Positions 44,450 to 52,851 of a stretch of DNA of 64,000 nt are shown one piece after another (positions within the stretch are counted from its first letter, which is position 1; each line of letters opens with the position of its first letter). Under the pieces are notes generated by a model. It saw nothing but the letters and a program-made list of their open reading frames with translations, was not told the DNA's origin and did no database searches. The position numbers were made by a program, and so were the translations under genes. This DNA is from Chlorobiota bacterium. Lineage in GTDB: Bacteria > Bacteroidota > Ignavibacteria > OLB7. Where the stretch lies: contig JAQBOZ010000028.1 of the NCBI GenBank assembly GCA_028287785.1, forward strand, positions 310,001-374,000. Reading direction: 5' to 3'.

Positions 44450-45474
44450 AGCAAGCCCTCCGTTTCGTCGAATCCGAATAAGATGTTCATGTTATGCACT
44501 CCCTGTCCCGCCGCTCCCTTTACCAGATTGTCGATTGCCGAGAGGAGTATGATACCCCCGTTCTCCCGGTCGATCCGGAAGCCGATGTCGATATAATTGG
44601 TATGCGTCACGTTCCTGATCTCCGGGATCGCCTCGGCCGACCAGCGGACGAACGGCTCATCGCCGTAATGAAGCCGGTAGATCGCGGCGATCCGCTCCTC
44701 ATCCACATCGGCCGCGATCGGCGCGTAGATGTTCGTGTAGATGCCGCGCGTGATCGGCATCAGATGCGGCGTGAACGTCAGCGAGACGTTCCGTCCGGAG
44801 GCCAGCTCCAGCCCCCGCGCGATCTCCGGGATGTGCTGATGCGTCCCGACCTTGTAGGCCCGCACCGACTCGTTCACCTCGCTGAACGATGTCTCCACCG
44901 ATCCTCCACGCCCGGCGCCTGAAACGCCCGACATGGAGCAGATAATAATCCCGCTGTCGCCGACGACCCCCTCGGAGAGGAGAGGCGCCAACGGGAGAAT
45001 GGCGCTCGTGGGATAGCATCCCGGATTCGCAACGAACCGGCTTGACCGGATCGCCTCGCGGTTCCATTCAGGCATCCCATAAGCAGCCTGCGACAGGAGA
45101 TGCGTTGCCGCATGCTCCCGTCGATAATACTTCCGGTAGACCGCCGGATCGGGGAGGCGAAAATCGCCGCTCAGGTCTATCACACGCTTGTTTCTCTCCA
45201 GCAGCTCCGGCACAATCGCCATCGCCTCTCCCGATGGAAGGGCCAGGAAGACCAGATCGCTCCCATCAACCAGCTCCGGCGCGTAGCTCTCATAGACAAG
45301 ATCCAGGCCGCCGCGGAACCAGGGATGGACCTCATCCACCCTCTTTCCCGCCGATGCCCCGGCGAACACGCGATCGATCCGTGCATGCGGATGCCGCGAG
45401 AGGATTTTCAACAGTTCCGCGCCGGAATATCCCGACGCTCCCACCACCGAAACCGAGATTGATTCTGCCACCAC
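44446..45474 (-). CDS. argC: N-acetyl-gamma-glutamyl-phosphate reductase
   Basis: 342 residues. Third step: reduces acetylglutamyl phosphate to semialdehyde. VGASGYSGAELLKIL (NADP Rossmann) and the active-site Cys in VANPGCYPTSAILPLAPL are present. First gene of the leftward operon; its promoter and two ARG boxes lie 40-95 bases upstream. The overlap ATGA with argJ indicates coupling. Cytoplasmic. Confidence 0.97.
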   Translation of the reverse strand: MVAESISVSVVGASGYSGAELLKILSRHPHARIDRVFAGASAGKRVDEVHPWFRGGLDLVYESYAPELVDGSDLVFLALPSGEAMAIVPELLERNKRVIDLSGDFRLPDPAVYRKYYRREHAATHLLSQAAYGMPEWNREAIRSSRFVANPGCYPTSAILPLAPLLSEGVVGDSGIIICSMSGVSGAGRGGSVETSFSEVNESVRAYKVGTHQHIPEIARGLELASGRNVSLTFTPHLMPITRGIYTNIYAPIAADVDEERIAAIYRLHYGDEPFVRWSAEAIPEIRNVTHTNYIDIGFRIDRENGGIILLSAIDNLVKGAAGQGVHNMNILFGFDETEGLL

Positions 45475-45514
45475 ACTCCGATCAGTTTCTCCCCCTGAAC
45501 CATTCCGGGGGGTG

Positions 45515-45545
45515 CGAATATAGAGCCTTCTGCATGTTTATGCAA
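45515..45545 (-). promoter_or_regulatory. Promoter of the argC operon: TTGC-N19-TATATTCG
   Basis: On the minus strand TTGC (45542-45545) and TATATTCG (45515-45522), 19 bases between. Alternatively read as TTGCAT-N17-TATATT. Same layout as the other promoters. The transcription start would be about 45509, 35 bases before the argC ATG. The upstream element lies inside ARG box 1. Confidence 0.7.
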
Positions 45546-45566
45546 TGTCTTGCATAATTATTCAAC
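45529..45566. promoter_or_regulatory. Two tandem ARG boxes (ArgR operator)
   Basis: Core box 1 TGCATGTTTATGCA (45531-45544) and core box 2 TGCATAATTATTCA (45551-45564). As 18-bp boxes they are separated by 2 bases, the spacing known for E. coli ARG box pairs. They cover the -33 region, so the arginine-bound repressor would block RNA polymerase. Confidence 0.85.
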
Positions 45567-45695
45567 GCGGATAAGATGATGGATAAGCGGAATCGATATT
45601 GTAGGGGGGTGTTGCGGCCCTGTCAGGGAAGTGGGTGACGATACGGAGAATAGCGTAACCAGGCGGGTTGGCGGTCGATCGATGTTCGAAAAAAG

Positions 45696-46502
45696 CTAGA
45701 AGCAGGCGGCGAGAAGCCATGCGATTCCCCCGCCGGTGGCGCAGCAGAGAAGGTTTACCAAATCGTTATTCATCCACCTGAACCCGGTCACAGGCTCCGC
45801 CGGGTCGCCGCAATGGATGCTTCGCTCGGTACGCATGCCGCAACGGCGACAGCGATAGCCGGCCTGAAGTGTGGCTCCCAGAAGGCTGTCGGCGAGCATG
45901 CCGGCGGTTCCCGCCACCACCGGAAGGATCGTCCGAAGAGGATCATCGCTCCACCACGCGGCACTGGCCGCCACGGAAGCGGCGCCGGCAACGGCCCCCA
46001 GGCTCCCCATCGCCGAAACCCCGCCTGACCTTCCCACCTCCACGCGCCGCAGCGTCAGAAGAGAGATGGTCCTTCCGCCGCTCATCACGCCGATCTCCGT
46101 CCCCCATGTATCGGCGGCGGCGGCGGCCAGCGCCCCCAGATAGGCGATGAAGATGGAGGGATCGGGATGGAAATGATGGATGATGACGATGATCCCGGCA
46201 ACCCCGCCGTTCGCCCAGACCTGACCGGCATCGCGCGTGGAGCCCTTCTCGAAGATCATCTCGGTCCGCTCCCGTTCCTTCCGTCCCCGTTGCGGCGACA
46301 GCTTGGAGAGGAGGCTGCTGAGGAGGAAGAAGGTGATGAGCGCGACGCTCCACTGAAGGCCGCCAAGCCCGAAGACCACGCTCCCCAGCGCGAAGGCGGC
46401 CCACGCCCCGGAAGGCTTCAGCAGACGAAGAGCAAACGCCAGCAGCGCCACGCTCCCCGCCACGGCAATACCGATGACAAGCCCGAGTTGAAAAGAGGAC
46501 AT
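45696..46502 (-). CDS. DUF92 family integral membrane protein (VTE6/phytyl-phosphate kinase-like)
   Basis: 268 residues with 6-7 membrane helices. MIFEKGSTRDAGQVWANGGVAG and the helix ALAAAAADTWGTEIGVMSGG are the DUF92 signature. DUF92 includes the plant/cyanobacterial VTE6 phytyl-phosphate kinase, which with VTE5 converts phytol to phytyl diphosphate. The ATG at 46502 is chosen because the longer form (46538) would overlap the tRNA terminator. A Cys pair (CRRCG) near the C-terminus is a likely family feature. Function here (isoprenoid-alcohol salvage) is inference. Confidence 0.85.
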   Translation of the reverse strand: MSSFQLGLVIGIAVAGSVALLAFALRLLKPSGAWAAFALGSVVFGLGGLQWSVALITFFLLSSLLSKLSPQRGRKERERTEMIFEKGSTRDAGQVWANGGVAGIIVIIHHFHPDPSIFIAYLGALAAAAADTWGTEIGVMSGGRTISLLTLRRVEVGRSGGVSAMGSLGAVAGAASVAASAAWWSDDPLRTILPVVAGTAGMLADSLLGATLQAGYRCRRCGMRTERSIHCGDPAEPVTGFRWMNNDLVNLLCCATGGGIAWLLAACF

Positions 46503-46507
46503 GGCGG

Positions 46508-46539
46508 AAAATAAAAATGCCTCGACGAATCGAGGCATC
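46508..46539 (-). terminator. Intrinsic terminator of the tRNA-Leu gene
   Basis: On the minus strand ATGCCTCG and CGAGGCAT (46531-46538 and 46517-46524) form a stem followed by TTTTTATTTT. Confidence 0.9.
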
Positions 46540-46543
46540 TAAG

Positions 46544-46626
46544 TGCGGAAGGCGGGACTTGAACCCGCACGCCTTGTGAGCACCACCCCCTCAAGATGGC
46601 GTGTCTGCCAATTTCACCACTTCCGC
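46544..46626 (-). tRNA. tRNA-Leu (anticodon GAG)
   Basis: 83 bases. The acceptor stem GCGGAAG/CTTCCGC, a D-arm with GGTGAAATTGGCAGAC, anticodon arm CCATC-TTGAGGG-GGTGG giving anticodon GAG, a long variable arm as expected for leucine tRNA, and a T-arm GCGGGTTCAAGTCCCGC. The CCA end is not encoded. It reads CUC and CUU codons. Confidence 0.95.
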
Positions 46627-46639
46627 ATTTAAGGGGCCA

Positions 46640-46671
46640 CAAATATACACCAGCGTTAACGGGACGTGCAA
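46640..46671 (-). promoter_or_regulatory. Promoter of tRNA-Leu: TTGC-N20-TATATTTG
   Basis: On the minus strand TTGC (46668-46671) and TATATTTG (46640-46647), an exact match to the Bacteroidota-type -7 element TAnnTTTG. The start of transcription falls about 8 bases ahead of the mature tRNA. Confidence 0.75.
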
Positions 46672-46704
46672 GAGCTGGGGAGAATTCTTTGCATTTGCAT
46701 ACAC

Positions 46705-46801
46705 CTTGGGCGCATGGGGCGATGTGCCCCATGCGCCAGCTATTGCGCCCCTCCGGGGCTTGGGAGGATTGTTGCGCCAACACAGCGGATGACGTTGTCT
46801 C
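46705..46801. repeat. Two-hairpin repeat plus a family-3 half site
   Basis: GGGCGCATGGGGCGATGTGCC palindrome (46708-46735) and GCGCCCCTCCGGGGCTTGGG (46744-46764) form a unit A. Then CAACACAGCGGATGACGTTG (46780-46799) resembles the palindromic motif at 54304. Confidence 0.85.
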
Positions 46802-46807
46802 ATTTCC

Positions 46808-47551
46808 CTAATGCCGCGCCACCCCGCCATCCACATTGATGGTCTGCCCCGTGATGATCGACGATTCCGGCGATGCGAGAAACGCCACCACCTCCGCGAT
46901 ATCCTCCGGCTCATCCGCGCGCTGCACCGCCTGCTGCGGCAGCAGATGCTCCAGGATGCTCCCCACCAGCTTCTCATTCGCCGGGCGCTGCGTGGCGGTA
47001 AGCCCCACGGTGATGGCGTTGACGGTGATGCCGTATTTCCCCACCTCGCTCGCCAGCGACCGCACAAAGCCGATCACCCCCATCTTGGAGGTGATGTAAT
47101 GAACCAGATACGGCGTCCCGAGCCAGATCGTATCGCTGCTCAGGGCGATGATCCTTCCAAACCCCTGCGTCTTCATCGTCGGCAGAACAGCCTTCGTGGT
47201 CAGGAACAGGCTGTCCAGGTTGACCGAGAGCATCCGCTTCCACTCGTCGAAGGAGATCAGCTCGAACGGCTCCTCATGATAGAACCCGACGTTGTTGACA
47301 AGAATATCGACCCGGCCGAACTGCTCGATCGTCTTCCGCACCATCTTCTGCGTCTGCTCCTCGCTGGTGGCATCCACCCGCACCGCCTCGATCTCCCCCC
47401 CGGCCTCGCGCACCCGCTCGATCGCCTCCGACGCATCGGCGATATCGGCAATCATGATCTTCGCGCCCTCGCGCGCCAGCCGCTGGCAGAACGCCTGCCC
47501 GTTGCCGACCGCGGCGCCGGTAACGATCGCGACCTTATCCTTCAATTTCAT
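46808..47551 (-). CDS. Short-chain dehydrogenase (FabG-like)
   Basis: 247 residues from ATG at 47551 (MKLKDKVAIVTGAAVGNGQ). Rossmann motif TGAAVGNG, NNVG, catalytic Ser in ALSS and Tyr-Lys in VHYITSK. SDR with a FabG/gluconate type layout; the substrate is unknown. The longer ORF to 47650 adds a low-quality extension. The end is 270 bases from the tRNA promoter. It is next to a small lipoprotein gene (on the same strand) upstream. Confidence 0.87.
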   Translation of the reverse strand: MKLKDKVAIVTGAAVGNGQAFCQRLAREGAKIMIADIADASEAIERVREAGGEIEAVRVDATSEEQTQKMVRKTIEQFGRVDILVNNVGFYHEEPFELISFDEWKRMLSVNLDSLFLTTKAVLPTMKTQGFGRIIALSSDTIWLGTPYLVHYITSKMGVIGFVRSLASEVGKYGITVNAITVGLTATQRPANEKLVGSILEHLLPQQAVQRADEPEDIAEVVAFLASPESSIITGQTINVDGGVARH

Positions 47552-47715
47552 GCTAGTCCTGTATGGTTGAGCTGAACCGGTTCGCGTGGGATCGCAACGC
47601 ATCTGTCGGCATCCCCCACGGGGCCGGCGGGCGGCCCAACGGCCCACCACCGCACCGGCTCAAGGCGGGCGAATATACGGGAAGTAGGGCCATCGCCATC
47701 GGGATGGAAACGATC

Positions 47716-48036
47716 CTACTCGCGGCGGATCGAGGCGAGCGTGAATGGTACGCCCCAGTAGCGCGCGTTATCGCTCATGGCTCTCGCCGTGCCGCTGAAG
47801 ACGACTCGAAGGCTGTCCACCCGAAACTCCGGGGGGAGGCTGTCGGGAGCATAGCGCGTGTTCCGGTCGGAATCGGGAATGATCGCGTACATGGTGGAAC
47901 CGACATGATGGATCATGCCGTGGAACTCCGGAACGGCCGTGGGATCAGCGGTGGTGACGTGGGCACAGCCGGAACCCGCCAGAAATACCGCCAGGGATAT
48001 AATGGTCGCAGCCGCGACCGAACTGAACGATTTCAT
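47716..48036 (-). CDS. Small putative lipoprotein
   Basis: 106 residues. Signal peptide with lipobox LAGSGC, so Cys24 is acylated and the mature protein is about 83 residues. The mature part has patterns of a small beta-rich fold (EFHGMIHHVGSTMYAIIPD, VDSLRVVFSGTARAM). No family recognised. Start at MKSFSSVAAATIISLAVFL. Located between two divergently arranged genes. Confidence 0.7.
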   Translation of the reverse strand: MKSFSSVAAATIISLAVFLAGSGCAHVTTADPTAVPEFHGMIHHVGSTMYAIIPDSDRNTRYAPDSLPPEFRVDSLRVVFSGTARAMSDNARYWGVPFTLASIRRE

Positions 48037-48094
48037 GTAATCTCCAATATCGATATGGGATGGGCCCGGAACCCACCGGTGGAATCCATCCCCA

Positions 48095-48125
48095 TTGCCA
48101 TATTACCAAACGTTCTCTATTATAG
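48095..48125 (+). promoter_or_regulatory. Promoter-like element TTGC-N19-TATTATAG
   Basis: TTGC (48095-48098) and TATTATAG (48118-48125) with 19 bases between. It would start a leader of about 155 bases for the 1262-residue gene. Confidence 0.45.
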
Positions 48126-48286
48126 CGCCGAATCCCTCTGAAACCGGCGCCATGCCGAGCCCCGCCGGCCCGCTCGCCGAGGCTCTTCCAGGGGAACCCT
48201 TACATATCACGGCACGCACCCGACCGACGCGCCATTGATATTCCCCGGCCTGAAATCACATTCCCCGCAGTTCTACCAACGACAAG

Positions 48287-51200
48287 ATGACGCAACGACA
48301 GTTCGAACAGGCGTTTCGTGCCATGGCGATCGCTATTGCCATGATCCTTCCACGGCTCGCGAACGCGCAGGCCCAGAATGGCTGGGAGCTGATCGGCCGC
48401 AATGATGACCGCGCGGCACGCAGGGCGTTTCTCGACGTATTGCAACGCGACAGCACCAACACCGATGCGCTTCGCGGAATGATTTACCTCTCGGAAGTGG
48501 AAGGGGATCAATTCCACTACGGCACATATATCAATACGCTGTTACGCCATAACCCGGACGAGCCCACACTCCTCCTCTTTCAGTCGATGTTCAGGGGGCC
48601 TTACGAAAACATCATCAATTCCGGGAACCTGAGCGAGGCGGGAAAAATATACGTCCGGATGCAGAAGGCAAGTGAGCTCCGCGCCGACAGAAAATTCGAC
48701 AGGCAGAACGCGATATACCAGGAATTGTTTCCCGCATATCGGTGGAGCGTGATAGGGCCGTTCAACAACCTTGCCGGGAGCGGGCATATCATCCCGTTTC
48801 CCGTGGAAGGGGAGAAATATGATCCAAGGAAAACATATATCGATGAAACCGGCATCAACCTGACATGGCTCACCCCGCAGCATTGCGGCGATTACGGCCA
48901 TCTTGTCTTTACCCGCCATCTCAACGGCGGCGATAACGACACCTATTATGCCAATTCATTTATCGAACTCCCGGAGAAAAAATCGATTCAGATCCGCCTG
49001 GCAAGGTCATCCCCGATGAAAATCTGGCTGGATGACTGTCTGGTATTCGACAGCCCTGATGCAGTCTCGCTGGATTACGATGGGGAGATCATCAAGGTCG
49101 ATGTGCCGGCCGGGATGCATCGGCTTTTTCTGAAATATTCCGATATGCCTTCCAGTGAGACTGATGGAGAGAGTGAGGACATCTTCAGTTTCTACGATCA
49201 TCCCGATTATTCAAGCTCGGATTTTTATCTCAGGATTACCGACAGCACGGGCGTCCCCATCCAGAATTTCAAATCCGCATATGCGGCGGATTATACCCCC
49301 CGGCAGTATGCGAGCACGGTCGAACGGAACAGAGCGATCGATTATTTCAAACAGCGCGTTGCCGCCGACCCGAAGAGCTGGTTCGATTATTATGCGCTCT
49401 GCAAGGCATATCTGGAGCGGGGAAAGATGACCGATGCCGAGGAATTCTTCGACGCGGCAAAACGCAAATTCCCCGACAATGTCCTGATCAAGTACCTTGC
49501 CGCCAAGTCGCTTGCCGCAAACGGGAAGCTGGAGACGGCGTATGAAGCGCTCCACGGGATCGATCTGGAGAAAAACCCGGTCTTCGCGATCCTCTACCAG
49601 AAGCTGGATGAGATCGATCCGAAGAACGATGAGGAGCATTATCTCTCGGCACTTGGAACGCTCAGGAACATCGCGCCATCGAACGATCAGATGATCGGCC
49701 TGTACATCCATTTCTATAAGCGGAGAGATCGCGACAAGGATCGCGACACGTTCATCGATGAGACGATCGCGACGTTTCCGGCATATGCCGAATGGCTGGA
49801 ACCGCAGAAATCAAATCATGATGCCGATGAAAATTCCGTCAGCGACGAGGAACGGAAAGTGCGTAACGACAGCCTGCTGGATGCCCTCAAAACGCATTTC
49901 GATGCAAACGATTATGATCGCGTGATCAGTTATTACGGCGAACAGAAAAATCACGACGCCCTTCAGAAGATCTACGACGAGTTGCTCGGCATTTTCCCCT
50001 TCTCAACCCGCAGGCGCATGGAGAAATCCCTCGATCTTTTCCAGGCGAAGAAATACGATGACGCTCTCCGCACCCTCGATACCGTGTTTACGATATCACC
50101 GATGGATGAGGAGGGATTGGAAATGGCCGGTGATATCTATAACGAGATGAAGGACAAGCAGCGGGCGCTGGAATATTATCGTCGTGCAAGGAACGCCTCC
50201 CGATCGCGATATGGAAGATCGTATTCCGTCGATACGAAAATCGAAAAGATCGAGGGGCCGAGAAGCTACAAGGCGCTCTTCTCCACGAAGCAGTTCAGCG
50301 ACATTCTGGATTCCACCAACTGGAACGATAAATTTCCGAACGATGAATCGGTGATTCTGATGTATACGAAGGATATCATGCTGGACACCAACCAGCAGAT
50401 CACGGAGTATCATCGCATGATGGTGAAGATTCTGACGGCGGCGGGGGCTGATTTCTGGACCCAGTACGACTTCAGCTTTATGGGATCGGTCGATTTCGTG
50501 AAGGTGATCAAGGCCAACGGCGCCGAAATCATTCCCGATCGGAGAGGGGAGTTCGTGGTGTTCAAGAATCTGGTTCCCGGCGATCTTATCCAACTGGAGG
50601 GACAATCGCGCGATCGCCCGTCGTACTATCTGAACAACGGATATTACGACATGTCGAATTTCTCGTTCGAGGTTCCGGTGAATTATGCAAAGCTCCAGGT
50701 TCTCCTTCCACGCGGGAATTATCTCGGCTATCGCATGCACAGGCTGGATGACCATCTTGCGAAATCCACCACCGGGCTCTATGATTCCTACACATGGGAA
50801 TATTCCGGCATCCCGAAAATCGAGCACGAGGAGGCGTTGATCGATCGCTCCGATACCTATCGAAACATTTTCCTCAGCACCGTGCCTGACTGGTCGCGCA
50901 TTGTAAAGTGGTACAACAGAATGACCTATCGGAAGCTGGAACCGACGTATGATATCCGGCAGCGGGTCGCGGATATCATCAGCAACGATATGTCCGACAG
51001 CGCGAAGGTGATTGCGATCTACAATTACGTCACCAGGGAGATCAATTATTCATCGGTTCCGTTTCTTCAGGGGGCATATATCCCCAAGCGCGCGGATCTG
51101 ACGCTCTCGGCGAAAATCGGCGACTGCAAGGATGTGGCGACGCTGATGATCACGATGCTCCGGGCGGCCGGGATCGATGCGAATTACGTGCTGGTGCGGA

Positions 51201-52075
51201 CAAATTCCTACTCGCATCAACGTTTTCTGCCGAGCCTCTATTTCAACCATGCCATCGTCGGCATGAAGTTGAACGGCACGATGCGGTATCTGGACCTGAC
51301 GACGAATTTCTGCCCGTATTACGTTCTGCCGGAGGATGACGCGGGAGCCTGGGGCCTGCTGATCAAGGATGGGGAAAAGGATCTGGTCCGGCTGCCCGAT
51401 GATTATATCGATCCCGCGAAAAACACGGTGAAGGTTGACGCGGATGCCCGGCTGAACCTGGATCGGTCGCTCGATCTGAACGTCACGGCCATCCATCCGG
51501 GAAACGCCGGTGAGGATATTCGTTCAAGGGTTTATTCGTGGACATCGACGGAGTTCAGGAATTATCTTCTTGCGTCGATGGGAGGAAATTCGATATCGGA
51601 TCTGAGCCTTGTGGAGTGGAAGCTGGAGAACCAGAAGGATATTACCGAACCGCTCCATTCCACCTATGTGTTCAATTCATCGCGCTATTCGGACAAGGTA
51701 TCGAACCTGCTGATCTTCCGGATTCCCTACATGATCTCCATTCCGTCCAGCAAGACGATCCTCGGAAAAGTCCGCCATAACGATCTGGATCTGAGGGATA
51801 TCGCGCAGATAGAGCCGGTCCGCCAGCGAATCGATCTCCATTTCCCGAAGGGATATGCTCTCACGGAATTCCCGAAGGACATCTCCGTCAAAAGCAAATT
51901 CGGCCTTTACACAGTATCCTTCAGGAAGCTCCCCGACGGCATCGCCATCGAGAAATACCAGCAATTTTTCATGAGCATCATCCCCGTAGATGAATTTCCG
52001 GCATTCAAGGATTTTTACCTGAAGATCCTCGATATCGATGCCACGAAATATGCCGTGATGGGGAAACGCCCGTAG
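48287..52075 (+). CDS. Large TPR / DUF3857 / transglutaminase-like secreted protein
   Basis: 1262 residues. A signal peptide (about 1-28, ANAQAQ) leads to an N-terminal TPR-type helical repeat region (about 30-100 and 360-680), with a beta-rich insert between (about 160-340). A DUF3857-like beta domain follows (about 700-870), then a transglutaminase-like domain (about 900-1030) with GDCKDVATLMITMLRAAGI (catalytic Cys1006-type context), and a C-terminal beta region. In DUF3857 proteins the transglutaminase core is often of unknown substrate. Followed by the ECF sigma gene after 195 bases and a likely hairpin terminator (52086-52104). Confidence 0.88.
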   Translation: MTQRQFEQAFRAMAIAIAMILPRLANAQAQNGWELIGRNDDRAARRAFLDVLQRDSTNTDALRGMIYLSEVEGDQFHYGTYINTLLRHNPDEPTLLLFQSMFRGPYENIINSGNLSEAGKIYVRMQKASELRADRKFDRQNAIYQELFPAYRWSVIGPFNNLAGSGHIIPFPVEGEKYDPRKTYIDETGINLTWLTPQHCGDYGHLVFTRHLNGGDNDTYYANSFIELPEKKSIQIRLARSSPMKIWLDDCLVFDSPDAVSLDYDGEIIKVDVPAGMHRLFLKYSDMPSSETDGESEDIFSFYDHPDYSSSDFYLRITDSTGVPIQNFKSAYAADYTPRQYASTVERNRAIDYFKQRVAADPKSWFDYYALCKAYLERGKMTDAEEFFDAAKRKFPDNVLIKYLAAKSLAANGKLETAYEALHGIDLEKNPVFAILYQKLDEIDPKNDEEHYLSALGTLRNIAPSNDQMIGLYIHFYKRRDRDKDRDTFIDETIATFPAYAEWLEPQKSNHDADENSVSDEERKVRNDSLLDALKTHFDANDYDRVISYYGEQKNHDALQKIYDELLGIFPFSTRRRMEKSLDLFQAKKYDDALRTLDTVFTISPMDEEGLEMAGDIYNEMKDKQRALEYYRRARNASRSRYGRSYSVDTKIEKIEGPRSYKALFSTKQFSDILDSTNWNDKFPNDESVILMYTKDIMLDTNQQITEYHRMMVKILTAAGADFWTQYDFSFMGSVDFVKVIKANGAEIIPDRRGEFVVFKNLVPGDLIQLEGQSRDRPSYYLNNGYYDMSNFSFEVPVNYAKLQVLLPRGNYLGYRMHRLDDHLAKSTTGLYDSYTWEYSGIPKIEHEEALIDRSDTYRNIFLSTVPDWSRIVKWYNRMTYRKLEPTYDIRQRVADIISNDMSDSAKVIAIYNYVTREINYSSVPFLQGAYIPKRADLTLSAKIGDCKDVATLMITMLRAAGIDANYVLVRTNSYSHQRFLPSLYFNHAIVGMKLNGTMRYLDLTTNFCPYYVLPEDDAGAWGLLIKDGEKDLVRLPDDYIDPAKNTVKVDADARLNLDRSLDLNVTAIHPGNAGEDIRSRVYSWTSTEFRNYLLASMGGNSISDLSLVEWKLENQKDITEPLHSTYVFNSSRYSDKVSNLLIFRIPYMISIPSSKTILGKVRHNDLDLRDIAQIEPVRQRIDLHFPKGYALTEFPKDISVKSKFGLYTVSFRKLPDGIAIEKYQQFFMSIIPVDEFPAFKDFYLKILDIDATKYAVMGKRP

Positions 52076-52085
52076 AATTTCCAGC

Positions 52086-52104
52086 GGGGGGCCTTCCCCC
52101 CTTT
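52086..52104 (+). terminator. G-rich/C-rich hairpin with T tail
   Basis: GGGGGG (52086-52091) and CCCCCC (52096-52101) followed by TTT, just past the preceding stop codon. Confidence 0.55.
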
Positions 52105-52269
52105 CCACCACTGCTCCGCACATCATATCGCGTTCCATCGCAACGGTTTCAACGCGCGGCGGCAACTGTCTTGCGCGTGAATGAAACAGAACCATCGATC
52201 GATGGTTATTGCAGACGAGTGGCGCAACCCGACATCTCCCGGATCGGGCGCCTTCCCCAGGAACAGCCG

Positions 52270-52833
52270 ATGGCGAACAGACTATCTGATCATAGCGACG
52301 CGGACCTCTACCGCATGCTCCGAGGCGATTCCTCCACGCGGGAAGCCGCGTTCGGCGAGCTTTACACGCGGCATGGTTCGCGGATCTATCTCTATTGCCG
52401 GAAAATCATGGGGGATCAGGCCGCCGCCGATGACGCGTATCAGCAGACCTTTCTCCGGTTTCTCCAGAGCGCGGAGCGTGACAGGCTGATGACCAACCTC
52501 CCGGCCTATCTCCTCAGGATCGCCAGGAATGTCTGTCTGAACGCCAAGAAACGGATGGGATATATCTCAGTCCCGCTGGAGGAATTCCAGCTTTCGGTGG
52601 AGGATGTCTCGCTGGAGGCGAAGGAACTTGCAACGATGATCAACGCGGCGCTCGATCTGCTTCCGGAGGATTATCGCGAAGCGTTCGTGCTCCAGGCCTA
52701 CAACGGGCTGTCGTACAGGGAAATCGCCGAGGTGATCGATCTCCCAATCACAACAGTGCGGAATAGAATCGTCAGGGCAAAACAGAAAATCAGGGAAATT
52801 CTCTCCCCCTATCTCGCCGATTATCGCGAATGA
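52270..52833 (+). CDS. ECF-type RNA polymerase sigma factor
   Basis: 187 residues from ATG at 52270 (MANRLSDHSDADLY); the frame upstream to 52171 is not needed. Sigma region 2 (DLYRMLRGD ... FGELYTRHGSRIYLYCRKIMGD..AADDAYQQTFLRF) and region 4 (LPEDYREAFVLQAYNGLSYREIAEVIDLPITTVRNRIVRAKQKIRE) are both clear. An AGGAAC stretch precedes the start. It is followed 18 bases later by an anti-sigma-like membrane protein, the usual arrangement. The regulon and signal are unknown. Confidence 0.95.
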   Translation: MANRLSDHSDADLYRMLRGDSSTREAAFGELYTRHGSRIYLYCRKIMGDQAAADDAYQQTFLRFLQSAERDRLMTNLPAYLLRIARNVCLNAKKRMGYISVPLEEFQLSVEDVSLEAKELATMINAALDLLPEDYREAFVLQAYNGLSYREIAEVIDLPITTVRNRIVRAKQKIREILSPYLADYRE

Positions 52834-52851
52834 ATCATAGCGGATATCAGT

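Noticed and set aside
42416-44596. 726-residue plus-strand ORF across argB and argJ
   Set aside because: Antisense to two clear arginine genes; no signal, motif or start context.
46503-46538. Longer N-terminus of the DUF92 protein
   Set aside because: It would be encoded by the terminator hairpin of the tRNA gene; MSSFQLG at 46502 is a better start.
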